Of a stretch of DNA of 64,000 nt, positions 45,173 through 53,667 are shown piece after piece (the first letter of the stretch is position 1; each line of letters starts with the position of its first letter). The DNA comes from Rhodococcus phenolicus (lineage in GTDB: Bacteria; Actinomycetota; Actinomycetes; Mycobacteriales; Mycobacteriaceae): assembly GCF_001646785.1 (NCBI RefSeq), contig NZ_LRRH01000020.1, forward strand, positions 81,718-145,717, written 5' to 3'. A model generated the notes under the pieces. The model searched no databases. It was not told the origin of the DNA and saw only the letters and a program-made list of their open reading frames with translations. The position numbers and the translations under genes are program-made.

Positions 45173-46414
45173 TCAATACGGGTGCGGAGACCGGCACACC
45201 GGAGCCGAGAGCGAGGCCCGCGTGCGATCGGAATCGGGAGACCGGCGGCTCGGGGTTCGAAGCCCTCCCAGGTGCTGGGTGATTTCGGTGGGCGCGGTGC
45301 CGAGCGCGCTCATCGCGAGAATCTGCGCCGAACTGCGGGTACGCATCCAATCCTTGCCGTCACGCATGCAGGTACGCACCGTCTCGAGCCGCTCCGCGGG
45401 ATCGGCAAGATGGGTGGCGAGATCACACATCAGAACCCCGATCCCGTTACCCGCCGTGGCGGTCTGCTTCTCGTCGCGGAGGGAGACGGGCACCATTGCG
45501 ATCAGGGGATCGGTGGGTAGCGCGCCGAGGTCGCCGAGATAGGTGCGCAGCGCGCCGGCGCACATCGCGAGCACCACATCGTTGATGGTGGCGTCGGCGC
45601 ATTTGGCGACCAGGCGTAGGCGCTCGATCGGCCAGGATCGGCCCGCGAACTGCCGGGCCCCGCCGATGGGCACGTTGAGCAGGGACTTCGGTGCGGCGAC
45701 GGTGAGCGGGCCGCCGCGGCGCCGGAGTGCTCGGTCCGCGGTGCCGGCAATGGCGGGCAGCATGCCGGCGGCCTCGCCCAGGGTGCCGCGGGCCAAGCCG
45801 AGGGCGGCGCGGGCGGTGCGCACGGCCGCTGTCGGCAGGTCGAGGAGGCCGGCGCCGGGATTGTCGGCGGGAACGTCCGGGACCAGGCGGAGTGGAGGGC
45901 GCTTGCGGACCGGTGGTTCCCAGGGGGCGGGCATGCCGGACGCCTCGGGGTCCTCGCTCAGTGCACCGTGCAGCAATGACATCGCGGCCACTCCGTCGGC
46001 GAGGGCGTGGTGGATCTTGAAGTACACCCCGAATCGGTTGTCGTCCAGTCCTTCTATCAGATGCATCTCCCACAGCGGGCGGCTGCGGTCGAGCGGGGTG
46101 GCGTGCAGGCGGGCGGTCAGCGTCAACAGTTCGGTGATCCCGCCGGGAGCGGGCAGTGCGTCGTGGCGGATGTGGTGGTCGAGGTCGACGTCGGTGTCGG
46201 TGTCCCAGCCCCACTGTCCCAGCGAGGTGATCGATCGTGTGACCCGCCTGCGCAGGAGGGGAGCCACGGCGGGGCGGGCGAGCGCTGCGTCGAGCATCGC
46301 ACGCAGCTGCTGGGGGCCGGAGCCTTCCGGCGGTTCGAACAGGGCGAGGCCCCCGACGTGCATCGGGTGGTCGCGCGATTCGCCGAGCAGAAACATCGAG
46401 TCGGTGGGTGACAT
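45173..46414 (-). CDS. WS/DGAT acyltransferase, C-terminally truncated
   Basis: 413 residues. Wax ester synthase/diacylglycerol acyltransferases join acyl-CoA to alcohols or diacylglycerol for storage lipids. The N-terminus SPTDSMFLLGESRDHPMHVGG, PLWEMHLIEG, catalytic HHALADG and INDVVLAMCAGALR are intact. After ITQHLGG, where the family continues with the NVPGP segment and about 50 more residues, the frame runs into an unrelated tail (LRTPSRRSPDSDRTR...). The protein is thus broken at its end, and function is doubtful. The start is uncertain: 46414 fits the family, but in-frame ATG 46498 is possible; neither has a clear ribosome site. Confidence 0.7.
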   Translation of the reverse strand: MSPTDSMFLLGESRDHPMHVGGLALFEPPEGSGPQQLRAMLDAALARPAVAPLLRRRVTRSITSLGQWGWDTDTDVDLDHHIRHDALPAPGGITELLTLTARLHATPLDRSRPLWEMHLIEGLDDNRFGVYFKIHHALADGVAAMSLLHGALSEDPEASGMPAPWEPPVRKRPPLRLVPDVPADNPGAGLLDLPTAAVRTARAALGLARGTLGEAAGMLPAIAGTADRALRRRGGPLTVAAPKSLLNVPIGGARQFAGRSWPIERLRLVAKCADATINDVVLAMCAGALRTYLGDLGALPTDPLIAMVPVSLRDEKQTATAGNGIGVLMCDLATHLADPAERLETVRTCMRDGKDWMRTRSSAQILAMSALGTAPTEITQHLGGLRTPSRRSPDSDRTRASLSAPVCRSPHPY

Positions 46415-46509
46415 CGGGAGCAGCAAAAATTCGGCCTTCCGTAAGCCCAGCCGGCCGCGTACGGTCCGGTTCCCCCTGGGAACTGTTGGGTATGGCATAG
46501 GTGTGGTGT

Positions 46510-46527
46510 GACCGATCGACATCGGTC
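46510..46527. promoter_or_regulatory. Perfect inverted repeat upstream of the WS/DGAT gene
   Basis: GACCGAT-CGAC-ATCGGTC, 7-4-7 palindrome, possibly an operator for the acyltransferase gene. No matching regulator is identified. Confidence 0.3.
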
Positions 46528-46710
46528 CGATGTGCGAAAGATCACAAACTGATATCCCCCGAATGGTTATACATCACGGTCGTGGACGGAAGCTACTCAG
46601 ACCATCGTCCAGTTTGTGCTGGTCAGAGACTGTTTCGGTACGTTCGTACCTCTCTTCGGCTGGGCCGGCCCCCGGTGCCTGGATTGGGCGGTGGAATCCC
46701 TGGTGGACGG

Positions 46711-46855
46711 TCTTTCCGGGGCATCGCCGCGAGGCGCGCATCCGAAAAGAACGCCCCCGGTCCCGTCGGGCACGGAGCTTTCCCCGCTGGGAAAACAGTG
46801 GTCTTTCGGCGGAAGATCCAGGGTCTTTCGCCCGCCGACGTTATAGGTCTTCCGG
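46711..46855. repeat. Four dispersed copies of GGTCTTYCSG
   Basis: At 46711, 46800, 46822 and 46846, in the same orientation. The last two are parts of imperfect palindromes that resemble DosR/DevR boxes (form GGGACTTNNGTCCC) in outline only. Otherwise I find no gene in 46530-47190. Confidence 0.3.
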
Positions 46856-47189
46856 CCTGGGTCGACCGCCACCGGGCATACCTTCGAAGGGCTCATGGGG
46901 ACTCTGCGTCGGCGGAGAGTACGTCGGTGCTCTGGGCGCCCAGAGCCGGGAGGAATTCCGGTGGGTTTCGGGGAGGGGATGGGGAGGCGGGTCGATAGGA
47001 CTGAGAGCGTGCTCCTGCACGATCTCCAGCGAGCGCCCGATCTCGATCTGTTCACCGCCTGGGCACAGACGTGACGACCAGCCCGGGCCTCACTCCGGAA
47101 TCGAGGGCCGCTGCTCACCGAGCGCGAACGCAGGCGGAGATCCTGTCGGTAGAGGTACAGACTGAACATCGACGCCCGCACCTGTCCGA

Positions 47190-47770
47190 CGTCGATGCGG
47201 AGCACACGGCCGTGAATCTTCCCCTCGTGTCGGCCGGGCGCAAACCTGAAACGGGAGCGGCCTTCGAGCTGGGATCGGCCAGTTCGGGTCGGCTGTGGCC
47301 CAGGTCGCCTGCCGCAACGCCACGGAGTTGCCCGGGGTCGGGGCCCCGAGACTGACGCTGTAGCCGGGCGCGGCGCGGGAGTGAGTCGAGGCCGCCGCGA
47401 GCCAGGGCCGCACCGGGGTCCGGGGTGTCGGCCGGGACGAGGGCCAGCACCTCGGCCGGGGTGTGGATGATCTGCCATATCCGGTTCAGGTGTCGGCGGT
47501 GCACCGGACGGAACTGGAGCTGTCTCGCGGACTGGGGTGCTGATGGGCGAGGAGTGAGCAGCTCGGGTCGAGATCGGAGGCGATGGAGTAGACGGTGCTG
47601 TAGGACGGGGAGGGCCGACCCTGGACGTACGGCATCAACGGTCGCCCATGGCGCGTACCTGGCGGTGGATCCGGCGCTGCCCCATGCGAGCGAGTCCTCG
47701 GAGAATTTCCTCCGGCCATTCCTTTTGCGAACTCTTCGGTGGAGCTCGGGCGTCCGCCGGCGACGGTGCC
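47190..47770 (-). pseudogene. Remnant of an integrase-core (rve/Mu-type) transposase
   Basis: Pieces of one protein appear in the right order but in three different frames: PEEILRGLARMG and RRIHRQVRAMGD, then GRPSPSYSTVYSIASDLDP, HLNRIWQIIHTPAEVLAL, RPWLAA...APGYSVSLGAPT and QATWATADPNWPI, and finally PGRHEGKIHGRV. The order matches transposases with an rve DDE domain (RIWQADHT...YSVSLGAP...GKIERFF), but the catalytic aspartates are lost. Clearly dead. Confidence 0.6.
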
Positions 47771-47809
47771 CCGTGCGGGGGAGGCGAGGAACCACCCACA
47801 CCCAACCGC

Positions 47810-47832
47810 GCAATGGTTGCGGTTGCGCAATG
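47810..47832 (-). promoter_or_regulatory. Island operator motif, site 1 (before MarR1)
   Basis: On the minus strand TTGCG-N4-CGCAA-N3-TTGC (here with CGCAACCATTGC at its 3' end), 22 bp before the MarR1 start. Also contains TTGCGCAA and an outer AACCGC/GCGGTT pair. Same motif as sites 2-4. Confidence 0.65.
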
Positions 47833-47853
47833 TTCGGGTGCAGGATTTCGGGT

Positions 47854-48360
47854 ATGAACGCGGCGCGAGGACAGCAAGCGGAGCCAGGACACCGGTTCAC
47901 CGAGCAGGTGGACGCGGTGCTGTGGGCCTCGCGGGCGCTGGTGGGCATCGCGGCAGCCTCGGTCGCCGAGGTCGAAGACATTGTCACGATGCCGCACCTA
48001 CGGATTCTGGTGATGGTCGATACCCGAGGTCCGCTGAATCTGGCTGCAGTGGCCGACGCGCTGGGAGTGAACCCGTCCAACGCCTCCCGGGCGGTGGACC
48101 GCCTGATCAAGGCCGGGTTACTGGATCGGCGCGACGCGCCGCACGACCGGCGGAATCTGACTCTGACGCTCACCGCCGCCGGTCAGGAACTGGTCGATCG
48201 GGTCAGCACGCATCGTAGGCAAGCGATTTCGGGGGTTCTCGAGCGCATGACGCCCGAGGACCGAGATGGATTGGCGGCGGCGCTGCGCCGGTTCGCCGCG
48301 GCCGCAGGCGAACCGATCGACGGGGACGTTCTCACGTTGTTGTGGCCCCCCGTTCACTGA
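47854..48360 (+). CDS. MarR family regulator (MarR1 of the island)
   Basis: 168 residues from an ATG. Winged helix with recognition region GPLNLAAVADALGVNPSNASRAVDRLIKAGLLDRRDAPHDRRNLTLTLTAAG. It is a paralogue of the regulator at 58823-59332 (both share VDAVxWASRxLVGIAAASVAEVED and end ALTLLWP or LTLLWPP). Likely represses itself and the island genes that carry the 23-bp motif. The ligand could be an oxidant or aromatic acid, as in other MarR proteins, but nothing shows which. Confidence 0.9.
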   Translation: MNAARGQQAEPGHRFTEQVDAVLWASRALVGIAAASVAEVEDIVTMPHLRILVMVDTRGPLNLAAVADALGVNPSNASRAVDRLIKAGLLDRRDAPHDRRNLTLTLTAAGQELVDRVSTHRRQAISGVLERMTPEDRDGLAAALRRFAAAAGEPIDGDVLTLLWPPVH

Positions 48361-48710
48361 GCTGCCGGCCGGACAGCGGCGCGAGCGGCATGCAGTCCGG
48401 CTACGGCGAAACTGCCGGCGCACAGCATCTCTGCGACCGCAGTCCGGCGGCGGCGCCGATCGAGGGCCGCAATGATCATGCTGGCCGCGTGCGCGGCGTC
48501 GACGCCCGCGCCGAGCCGCAGCACCGCCGGTGTGGGCACCGCGGTGGTGACCGCGGCCTGTAGCAGATGCCGAACACCGAGCAGGCGCACCACCAGCTGC
48601 TCCCGGCGACGCAGCGGTTCTGCGAGCACACGAGCGGGTACCAGGTTCGGGGCGCTCAGCTGCAGCAGTGCACAGCCGAGACGAACTGGTATCAGCAGAC
48701 GCGCGGTCAT
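48354..48710 (-). CDS. Small membrane-associated protein of unknown function
   Basis: 118 residues. Starts MTARLLIPVRLGCALLQLSAPNLV and ends ALRAAVRPAAQ-like; rich in Ala, Leu and Arg, with two weak hydrophobic segments. ATG overlaps the stop of the SDR gene (ATGA), so it is the last gene of the GH15-SDR message. Its end overlaps MarR1 by 7 bp. No family recognised. Confidence 0.65.
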   Translation of the reverse strand: MTARLLIPVRLGCALLQLSAPNLVPARVLAEPLRRREQLVVRLLGVRHLLQAAVTTAVPTPAVLRLGAGVDAAHAASMIIAALDRRRRRTAVAEMLCAGSFAVAGLHAARAAVRPAAQ

Positions 48711-49735
48711 CCTCGTCGCTGCCGGACCAGCAGGATGGTGACCGCACCAGCGAGCACCCCGGCAGCGCCGCCGAGCAATCCGTGGTGCTCGGAGGCCCAC
48801 AGTTGCCCGCTGCGGGCATGGGCCTTCTCGTCGAAGATGCCATGGGCGCCGAAATCGTGGCCGTCGGTGTCGTCGGCGGGCTGCCAGAGGTTCTGCGGTT
48901 GGTGCGGGTGTCGGGGCCGGTCGGTTTGCTGGGAGGAAAACCCGGTGACGGCGAGATACCGGTCGAGCAGACCCGGCGCGATCGCGTTGGCGGCGAGGGT
49001 GACAGCGGTGCTGGCCCCGACCCAGTACTCGCGGCGGCGAGGGTGCTCGGCGGCGTAGAGCACGGCGCGGGCAGCGACCTCGGGTTGGAAGATCGGCGGC
49101 ACGGGTTGCGCCTGCCTCGGCAGCCGGCTGAGCACCCACGAGAACTGTGGTGTGTTGACCGCGGGCATCTGCACCATCGTCACCCGGATGCGGGATTTGT
49201 CGTGCAGCAACTCGCAGCGTAGGGCCTCGTGGAATCCTTGAACGGCGTGTTTGGCGCCGCAGTATGCGCTCTGCAGCGGGATACCGCGGTAGGCGAGGGC
49301 CGAGCCGACCTGCACGATGGTGCCCGCGTCCCGAGGCCGCATGCGGGTCAGTGCGGCCTTGGTGCCGTAGACGTAACCGAGGTAGCTGACCTCGGTGACC
49401 CGGGTGTATTCGGCCGCGGTGATGTCGGTGAACGGGGCGAAGACGGAAGTGAAGGCGACGTTGATCCAGATGTCGATCGGGCCGAGGGTGTTCTCGACGG
49501 TGGTGGCGGCCCGCTCGACCTGCTCGGGATCGGCGACGTCGGTGGGGACCGCCAGGGCGACCGCCCCGGCCTCTTGCACCTCCCGGACGGCTTGCTCGAG
49601 GCCCGCCCTTCCGCGGGCGAGGAGGGCGATCTTGTCGCGGCGGGTGGCGAAGGTGCGGGCGACGGCGCGGCCGATGCCGCCGGAGGCACCGGTGATCACG
49701 ACGACGCGCCCGGATGCCGGTGTGCTCTTGACCAT
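48707..49735 (-). CDS. SDR family oxidoreductase with C-terminal membrane anchor
   Basis: 342 residues, AAGGAA upstream of the ATG. Rossmann motif TGASGGIGRAVA, catalytic S (QVGSALAYRGIPLQSAYCGAKHA, with Y and K), substrate loop after PAVNTPQFSW. A C-terminal extension (DDTDGHDFGAHGIFDEKAHARS) leads to one membrane helix (LLGGAAGVLAGAVTILLV). This long SDR type is common near GH15 genes in actinobacteria. Substrate unknown. Confidence 0.9.
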   Translation of the reverse strand: MVKSTPASGRVVVITGASGGIGRAVARTFATRRDKIALLARGRAGLEQAVREVQEAGAVALAVPTDVADPEQVERAATTVENTLGPIDIWINVAFTSVFAPFTDITAAEYTRVTEVSYLGYVYGTKAALTRMRPRDAGTIVQVGSALAYRGIPLQSAYCGAKHAVQGFHEALRCELLHDKSRIRVTMVQMPAVNTPQFSWVLSRLPRQAQPVPPIFQPEVAARAVLYAAEHPRRREYWVGASTAVTLAANAIAPGLLDRYLAVTGFSSQQTDRPRHPHQPQNLWQPADDTDGHDFGAHGIFDEKAHARSGQLWASEHHGLLGGAAGVLAGAVTILLVRQRRG

Positions 49736-49759
49736 GAGGTTCCTTCCACGATGCGGTGG

Positions 49760-51529
49760 TCACCGCTCCGATGGCCACGGACGGGTGAGACGGTGCGCGG
49801 ATTCGAGCAGCAGAGCGTGGACGAACGCCTGGGGAAGGTTGCCCCGCAACTGGTGTTCGATGACGTCGAATTCCTCGGTCAACAGGGCTGGGGGCCCGCA
49901 GGCGGCGCGGTTGCGTTCGAACCAGCGCACCGCATCGATTTGATGACCTTGTTGGTGTTCGGCCAGGGCCATGATGAAACCGCAGAGCAGGAAGGCCCCC
50001 TCGGCCTCGGCGAGGGGCCGCTCGTCCTGCCGGAACCGGTAGACGTAGCCGTCGCGGCCGAGTTCGCTGCGCACAGCCGCCAGGGTCAGGGCGGTGCGGG
50101 GATCGGCGGCGGAAAGAGCGCCGCGGATCGCCGGTAGCAGGAGCGCGGCATCGACCCGGTCGTCGTCGGGGGTGCGCTGCCAGCGGCCGGTGCGATGCAG
50201 ACACCCCCGGGCGGTCTCGGTGACCAGCAGGTCCGCGAGCCGGGACCAGTGCGCCGCCTGCGAGGTCGGCGCGGCGGCAGCGATCGCTCGCAGGCCGGCC
50301 GCGCAGATCAGCCGCGAGTGCGCCCAGTGCCGGTTGTCCAGCTCCCAGATTCCGGCATCGGGTTCTCGCCAGCGTTGTTCGATCGCCGACACCGCGATCT
50401 CGGCGGCCTTCCAGTGCGGCCGATCGAGCCGGTCGTGCCGGTCGGCGGCGGCCAGCAGCAGTAGCGCCTCCCCGACACTGTCGAGCTGGAATTGGTCGTT
50501 GACCCAGTTCCCGGTGCGGGGGTCGGCACCGGGGTAGCCGGGCAGGTCGAGGACGGTTTCGTCCGGGACGCGGCCACCGCCTACGGTGTAGGCGGGTTTG
50601 AGTCCGGGTCCGTCGGCGAGCAGCCGGCCGGAGACGAAGGCGACGGCGTCGTCGAGCAGCGGATGGGGTCCGGCCGTGGCGACGGCCTGCCCGGCGTAGC
50701 ACTGATCTCGGATCCAGCAGTACCGGTAGTCGTAGTTGCGGCCCTGCTCGGCGCGCTCGGGCAAGGCGGTGGTGGCGGCGGCGACCATGCCGCCGGTGTT
50801 GCTGGTCAGCCCGCGCAGCACCGCGTAGGCGTGTTGCGCGTCGCGGTCGGCGAGAGACCCGTCGATCTGTGGAATCGCTGTGTGCCAGGCGTGTTCGGTG
50901 TGTTCCCACAACCGGTCCGGGTCCGGGAGTTCGCGGGGGAGGGTCCGGTCGCCGAGTTCGAGGACCAGATCGTGATGGTGCCCGGCCGGGACGTCGAGGA
51001 CCGCCTCGAGTCGGCCGTGGCGCACACGTGCCGCCGGGGCACCGGAGAAGCGCAGTCGTAGCGCCCCGGCGCGGAGGGTTCGGATGCCGTCCCGGTGGCC
51101 GCTCTGCTGCATCGGGTGAGCGCCGAAGTCGGCGGCCACGTCGAGCCCGACAGCGACCTGCGCATCCCCGTCGACGGCCAGGATGCGGCGCAGAAGTACC
51201 GCGGTGTGCGGATCCGCGGGGAAGGCCAGTGCCTCGCGGCATTCGATGATTCCGGTGGTGGTGACCCAGCGGCTGCGCCAGATCAAGGTGCCCTGCTCGT
51301 AAAAACCGCCCCAGGTGAACCGGTCCTCGGTCGGGGCGAGGGCGTAGACGCCGGGACCGCCGAGCAGCACCGAGAACACTGCCCCGTCGTGCCAGGTCGG
51401 CACGCACAGCCACGCGATGTCCCCGCGCGGGCCGATCAGGGCGCCGCGCTCACCGTCTGCGATCAGCGCGTACTCCCGCAGCACGTGCGGAGGAAAGAGC
51501 GCACCGGCACCACGTGGGGGCACTGCCAC
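49760..51529 (-). CDS. Glycoside hydrolase family 15 protein (trehalase/glucoamylase-like)
   Basis: 589 residues. An N-terminal beta-sandwich (YALIADGERGALIGPRGDIAWLCVP) is followed by the alpha/alpha-barrel with RNYDYRYCWIRDQCYAGQAV (catalytic region) and SEEFDVIEHQLRGNLPQAF-type ending (LTEEFD). Members hydrolyse trehalose or alpha-glucans. The GTG at 51529 is my choice (GAGAAG before it); a TTG at 51547 would start inside the operator. First gene of the GH15-SDR-membrane protein operon. Confidence 0.88.
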   Translation of the reverse strand: MAVPPRGAGALFPPHVLREYALIADGERGALIGPRGDIAWLCVPTWHDGAVFSVLLGGPGVYALAPTEDRFTWGGFYEQGTLIWRSRWVTTTGIIECREALAFPADPHTAVLLRRILAVDGDAQVAVGLDVAADFGAHPMQQSGHRDGIRTLRAGALRLRFSGAPAARVRHGRLEAVLDVPAGHHHDLVLELGDRTLPRELPDPDRLWEHTEHAWHTAIPQIDGSLADRDAQHAYAVLRGLTSNTGGMVAAATTALPERAEQGRNYDYRYCWIRDQCYAGQAVATAGPHPLLDDAVAFVSGRLLADGPGLKPAYTVGGGRVPDETVLDLPGYPGADPRTGNWVNDQFQLDSVGEALLLLAAADRHDRLDRPHWKAAEIAVSAIEQRWREPDAGIWELDNRHWAHSRLICAAGLRAIAAAAPTSQAAHWSRLADLLVTETARGCLHRTGRWQRTPDDDRVDAALLLPAIRGALSAADPRTALTLAAVRSELGRDGYVYRFRQDERPLAEAEGAFLLCGFIMALAEHQQGHQIDAVRWFERNRAACGPPALLTEEFDVIEHQLRGNLPQAFVHALLLESAHRLTRPWPSER

Positions 51530-51543
51530 CTTCTTCTCACTCA

Positions 51544-51566
51544 GCAATGTTTGCGTCTACGCAAAC
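51544..51566 (-). promoter_or_regulatory. Island operator motif, site 2 (before GH15)
   Basis: TTGCG-N4-CGCAA-N3-TTGC on the minus strand, 15 bp before the GH15 start. It includes a perfect 18-bp palindrome, GTTTGCGT-CT and ACGCAAAC's complement arms at 51549-51566. Confidence 0.7.
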
Positions 51567-51690
51567 AACTGTCCTGTCTCGGGTTCCCGATGGCCGGACA
51601 CTCAAACCACGAACTCCGAATGATCAGGAAGATCACGACACTCGAGCCACGCGGACAAGACCGCCGAAATACACCGATCTTTCCCTCAGC

Positions 51691-51713
51691 CCTTGCGCTA
51701 TCGCAACCTTTGC
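51691..51713 (+). promoter_or_regulatory. Island operator motif, site 3 (before the ThDP enzyme)
   Basis: TTGCG-N4-CGCAA-N3-TTGC on the plus strand, 145 bp before the start of the ThDP enzyme gene. Confidence 0.65.
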
Positions 51714-51857
51714 GCGTAGAGATGGAAGGAGACAGCCCGCTGAACTTTTCGGATATCCGGGCATGGAGCCCGAACGATGTCCCCTCGCCGACCCGGCAGC
51801 CCCGAGACCCGGACGTTCACGGGCCGGCCCGTCACCATCTGCGAGGAGGGCCTTCCG

Positions 51858-53651
51858 ATGCCCAGTCAGAACGTGGCCGACTACCTACTCGCGCGATTGC
51901 GCACGTGGGGGATCGAGCATGTCTTCGGGTACGCCGGGGACGGGATCAACGGCATCCTCGCCGCCTGGACACGCGCGGACGATCCGCCCCGGTTCATCCA
52001 GGCCCGGCACGAGGAGATGAGTGCGTTCGAGGCGACCGGCTACGCGAAGTTCAGCGGCGGGGTCGGCGTGTGCATCGCCACCTCGGGGCCCGGTGCGGTG
52101 CATCTGCTCAACGGCCTTTACGACGCCAAACTCGACCACGTGCCCGTCGTGGCGATCGTCGGACAGACCAACCGCACCGCCATGGGCGGCTCCTACCAGC
52201 AGGAGGTGGATCTGCTCGGCCTGTACAAGGACGTCGCCGGCGACTACGTGCAGATGGTCACCGTTCCCGAACAACTGCCCAATGTTCTCGACCGCGCGAT
52301 CCGGATCGCGCTGACCCAGCGCGCCCCCACCGCCGTGATCATTCCTGCGGACGTGCAGGAACTCGACTACACCCCGCCCACGCACGAATTCAAGATGGTG
52401 CCCTCGAGCGTGGGGATCGACTGGCCCACCATCACCCCGGACGATCGGGCGGTCGTGCGGGCGGCGGAGATCCTCAATGCCGGCAGCAAGGTGGCCTTGC
52501 TGGTCGGTCAGGGCGCCCGCGGTGCGCACGAGGAGATCGAGCAGGTCGCCGACCTGCTCGCCGCCGGCGTCGCCAAAGCCCTGCTGGGTAAGGATGTGCT
52601 TTCCGACGAGTTGCCGTGGGTCACCGGATCCATCGGCCTCCTCGGCACCCGCCCGTCGTACGAGATGATGTCCGGTTGCGACACCCTGCTGACCATCGGA
52701 TCGAGCTTTCCGTACACCCAGTTCCTGCCCGGTTACGACCAGGCCCACGCCGTGCAGATCGACATCGACGGCCGGATGATCGGGATGCGCTACCCCAACG
52801 CGGTCAACCTGGTCGCCGACGCGAAAACGGCGCTGCGGGCCCTGATCCCGCACCTGAACCGCAAGACCGACCGGTCCTGGCGGGACACGATCGAGGCGAA
52901 CGTGACCCGATGGTGGGAAACAATGCAGATGCAAGCGCAGGTGGACGCGGATCCGGTCAACCCGCAGCGACTGTTCGCCGAACTGTCCCCTCGTCTGCCC
53001 GACGATGTGATCGTCACCGCCGACTCCGGCTCAGCGGCGAACTGGTATGCCCGTCAACTACGGTTCCGCGGTCACATCCGGGGCTCCCTCTCGGGCACCC
53101 TGGCCACCATGGGCCCCGGTGTTCCGTACGGGATCGGCGCCAAGTTCGCCCACTCCGCCCGCCCGGTGATCGTCTTCGCCGGGGACGGGGCCATGCAGAT
53201 GAACGGACTCGCGGAACTGATCACCGTCAAGCGCTACTGGCAACAGTGGGACGACCCGCGACTGATCATCGCGATCCTGCACAACAACGACCTCAACCAG
53301 GTCACCTGGGAGATGCGAGCCATGGCCGGATCTCCCAAATTCGTGGATTCCCAAACGCTTCCGGATGTCGACTATGGGGCTTTCGCTGCCGGTCTGGGTC
53401 TGGCGGCACACACCGTCACCGACCCCGGCGAAATCGCCGGTGTCTGGGACGAGGCTCTGGCGGCGGATCGGCCCACCGTCTTGGATGTCCATACCGACCC
53501 CGACATGCCCCCGATCCCCCCGCATGCGACGTGGGATCAGTTCACCTCCGCTGCTGCTGCCGTCCTGGGCGGTGACGAAGACTCCTGGGGCTTCATCAAA
53601 ACCGGGATCAAGACCAAGGCGCAGGAATTCCTGCCGCACCACCGCGACTGA
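51858..53651 (+). CDS. Thiamine-diphosphate enzyme, pyruvate oxidase-like (YdaP/PoxB family)
   Basis: 597 residues, ATG with GAGGAGG 7 nt upstream. N-terminal ThDP domain with catalytic Glu in QARHEEMSAFEATGYAKFSG, central FAD/Rossmann-type domain, C-terminal diphosphate domain with GDGAMQMNGLAELITVKRYW...NNDLNQVTWEMR (GDG-N metal motif). Closest in layout to YdaP-type pyruvate oxidases, which turn pyruvate into acetate or acetyl phosphate and CO2; acetolactate synthase or glyoxylate carboligase activity is less likely. YdaP of Bacillus is a general stress protein. Followed 16 bp later by the enolase-type gene. Confidence 0.9.
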   Translation: MPSQNVADYLLARLRTWGIEHVFGYAGDGINGILAAWTRADDPPRFIQARHEEMSAFEATGYAKFSGGVGVCIATSGPGAVHLLNGLYDAKLDHVPVVAIVGQTNRTAMGGSYQQEVDLLGLYKDVAGDYVQMVTVPEQLPNVLDRAIRIALTQRAPTAVIIPADVQELDYTPPTHEFKMVPSSVGIDWPTITPDDRAVVRAAEILNAGSKVALLVGQGARGAHEEIEQVADLLAAGVAKALLGKDVLSDELPWVTGSIGLLGTRPSYEMMSGCDTLLTIGSSFPYTQFLPGYDQAHAVQIDIDGRMIGMRYPNAVNLVADAKTALRALIPHLNRKTDRSWRDTIEANVTRWWETMQMQAQVDADPVNPQRLFAELSPRLPDDVIVTADSGSAANWYARQLRFRGHIRGSLSGTLATMGPGVPYGIGAKFAHSARPVIVFAGDGAMQMNGLAELITVKRYWQQWDDPRLIIAILHNNDLNQVTWEMRAMAGSPKFVDSQTLPDVDYGAFAAGLGLAAHTVTDPGEIAGVWDEALAADRPTVLDVHTDPDMPPIPPHATWDQFTSAAAAVLGGDEDSWGFIKTGIKTKAQEFLPHHRD

Positions 53652-53667
53652 GCGCTGGACGACGCTC

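Noticed and set aside
45090..45350. An 86-residue minus-strand frame with a hydrophobic end
   Set aside because: It overlaps the truncated acyltransferase and has no plausible start; I treat it as part of the rearranged end.
46597..47478. A 293-residue minus-strand frame
   Set aside because: Arg/Pro/Gly-rich low-complexity translation, crossing the transposase relic in the wrong frames.
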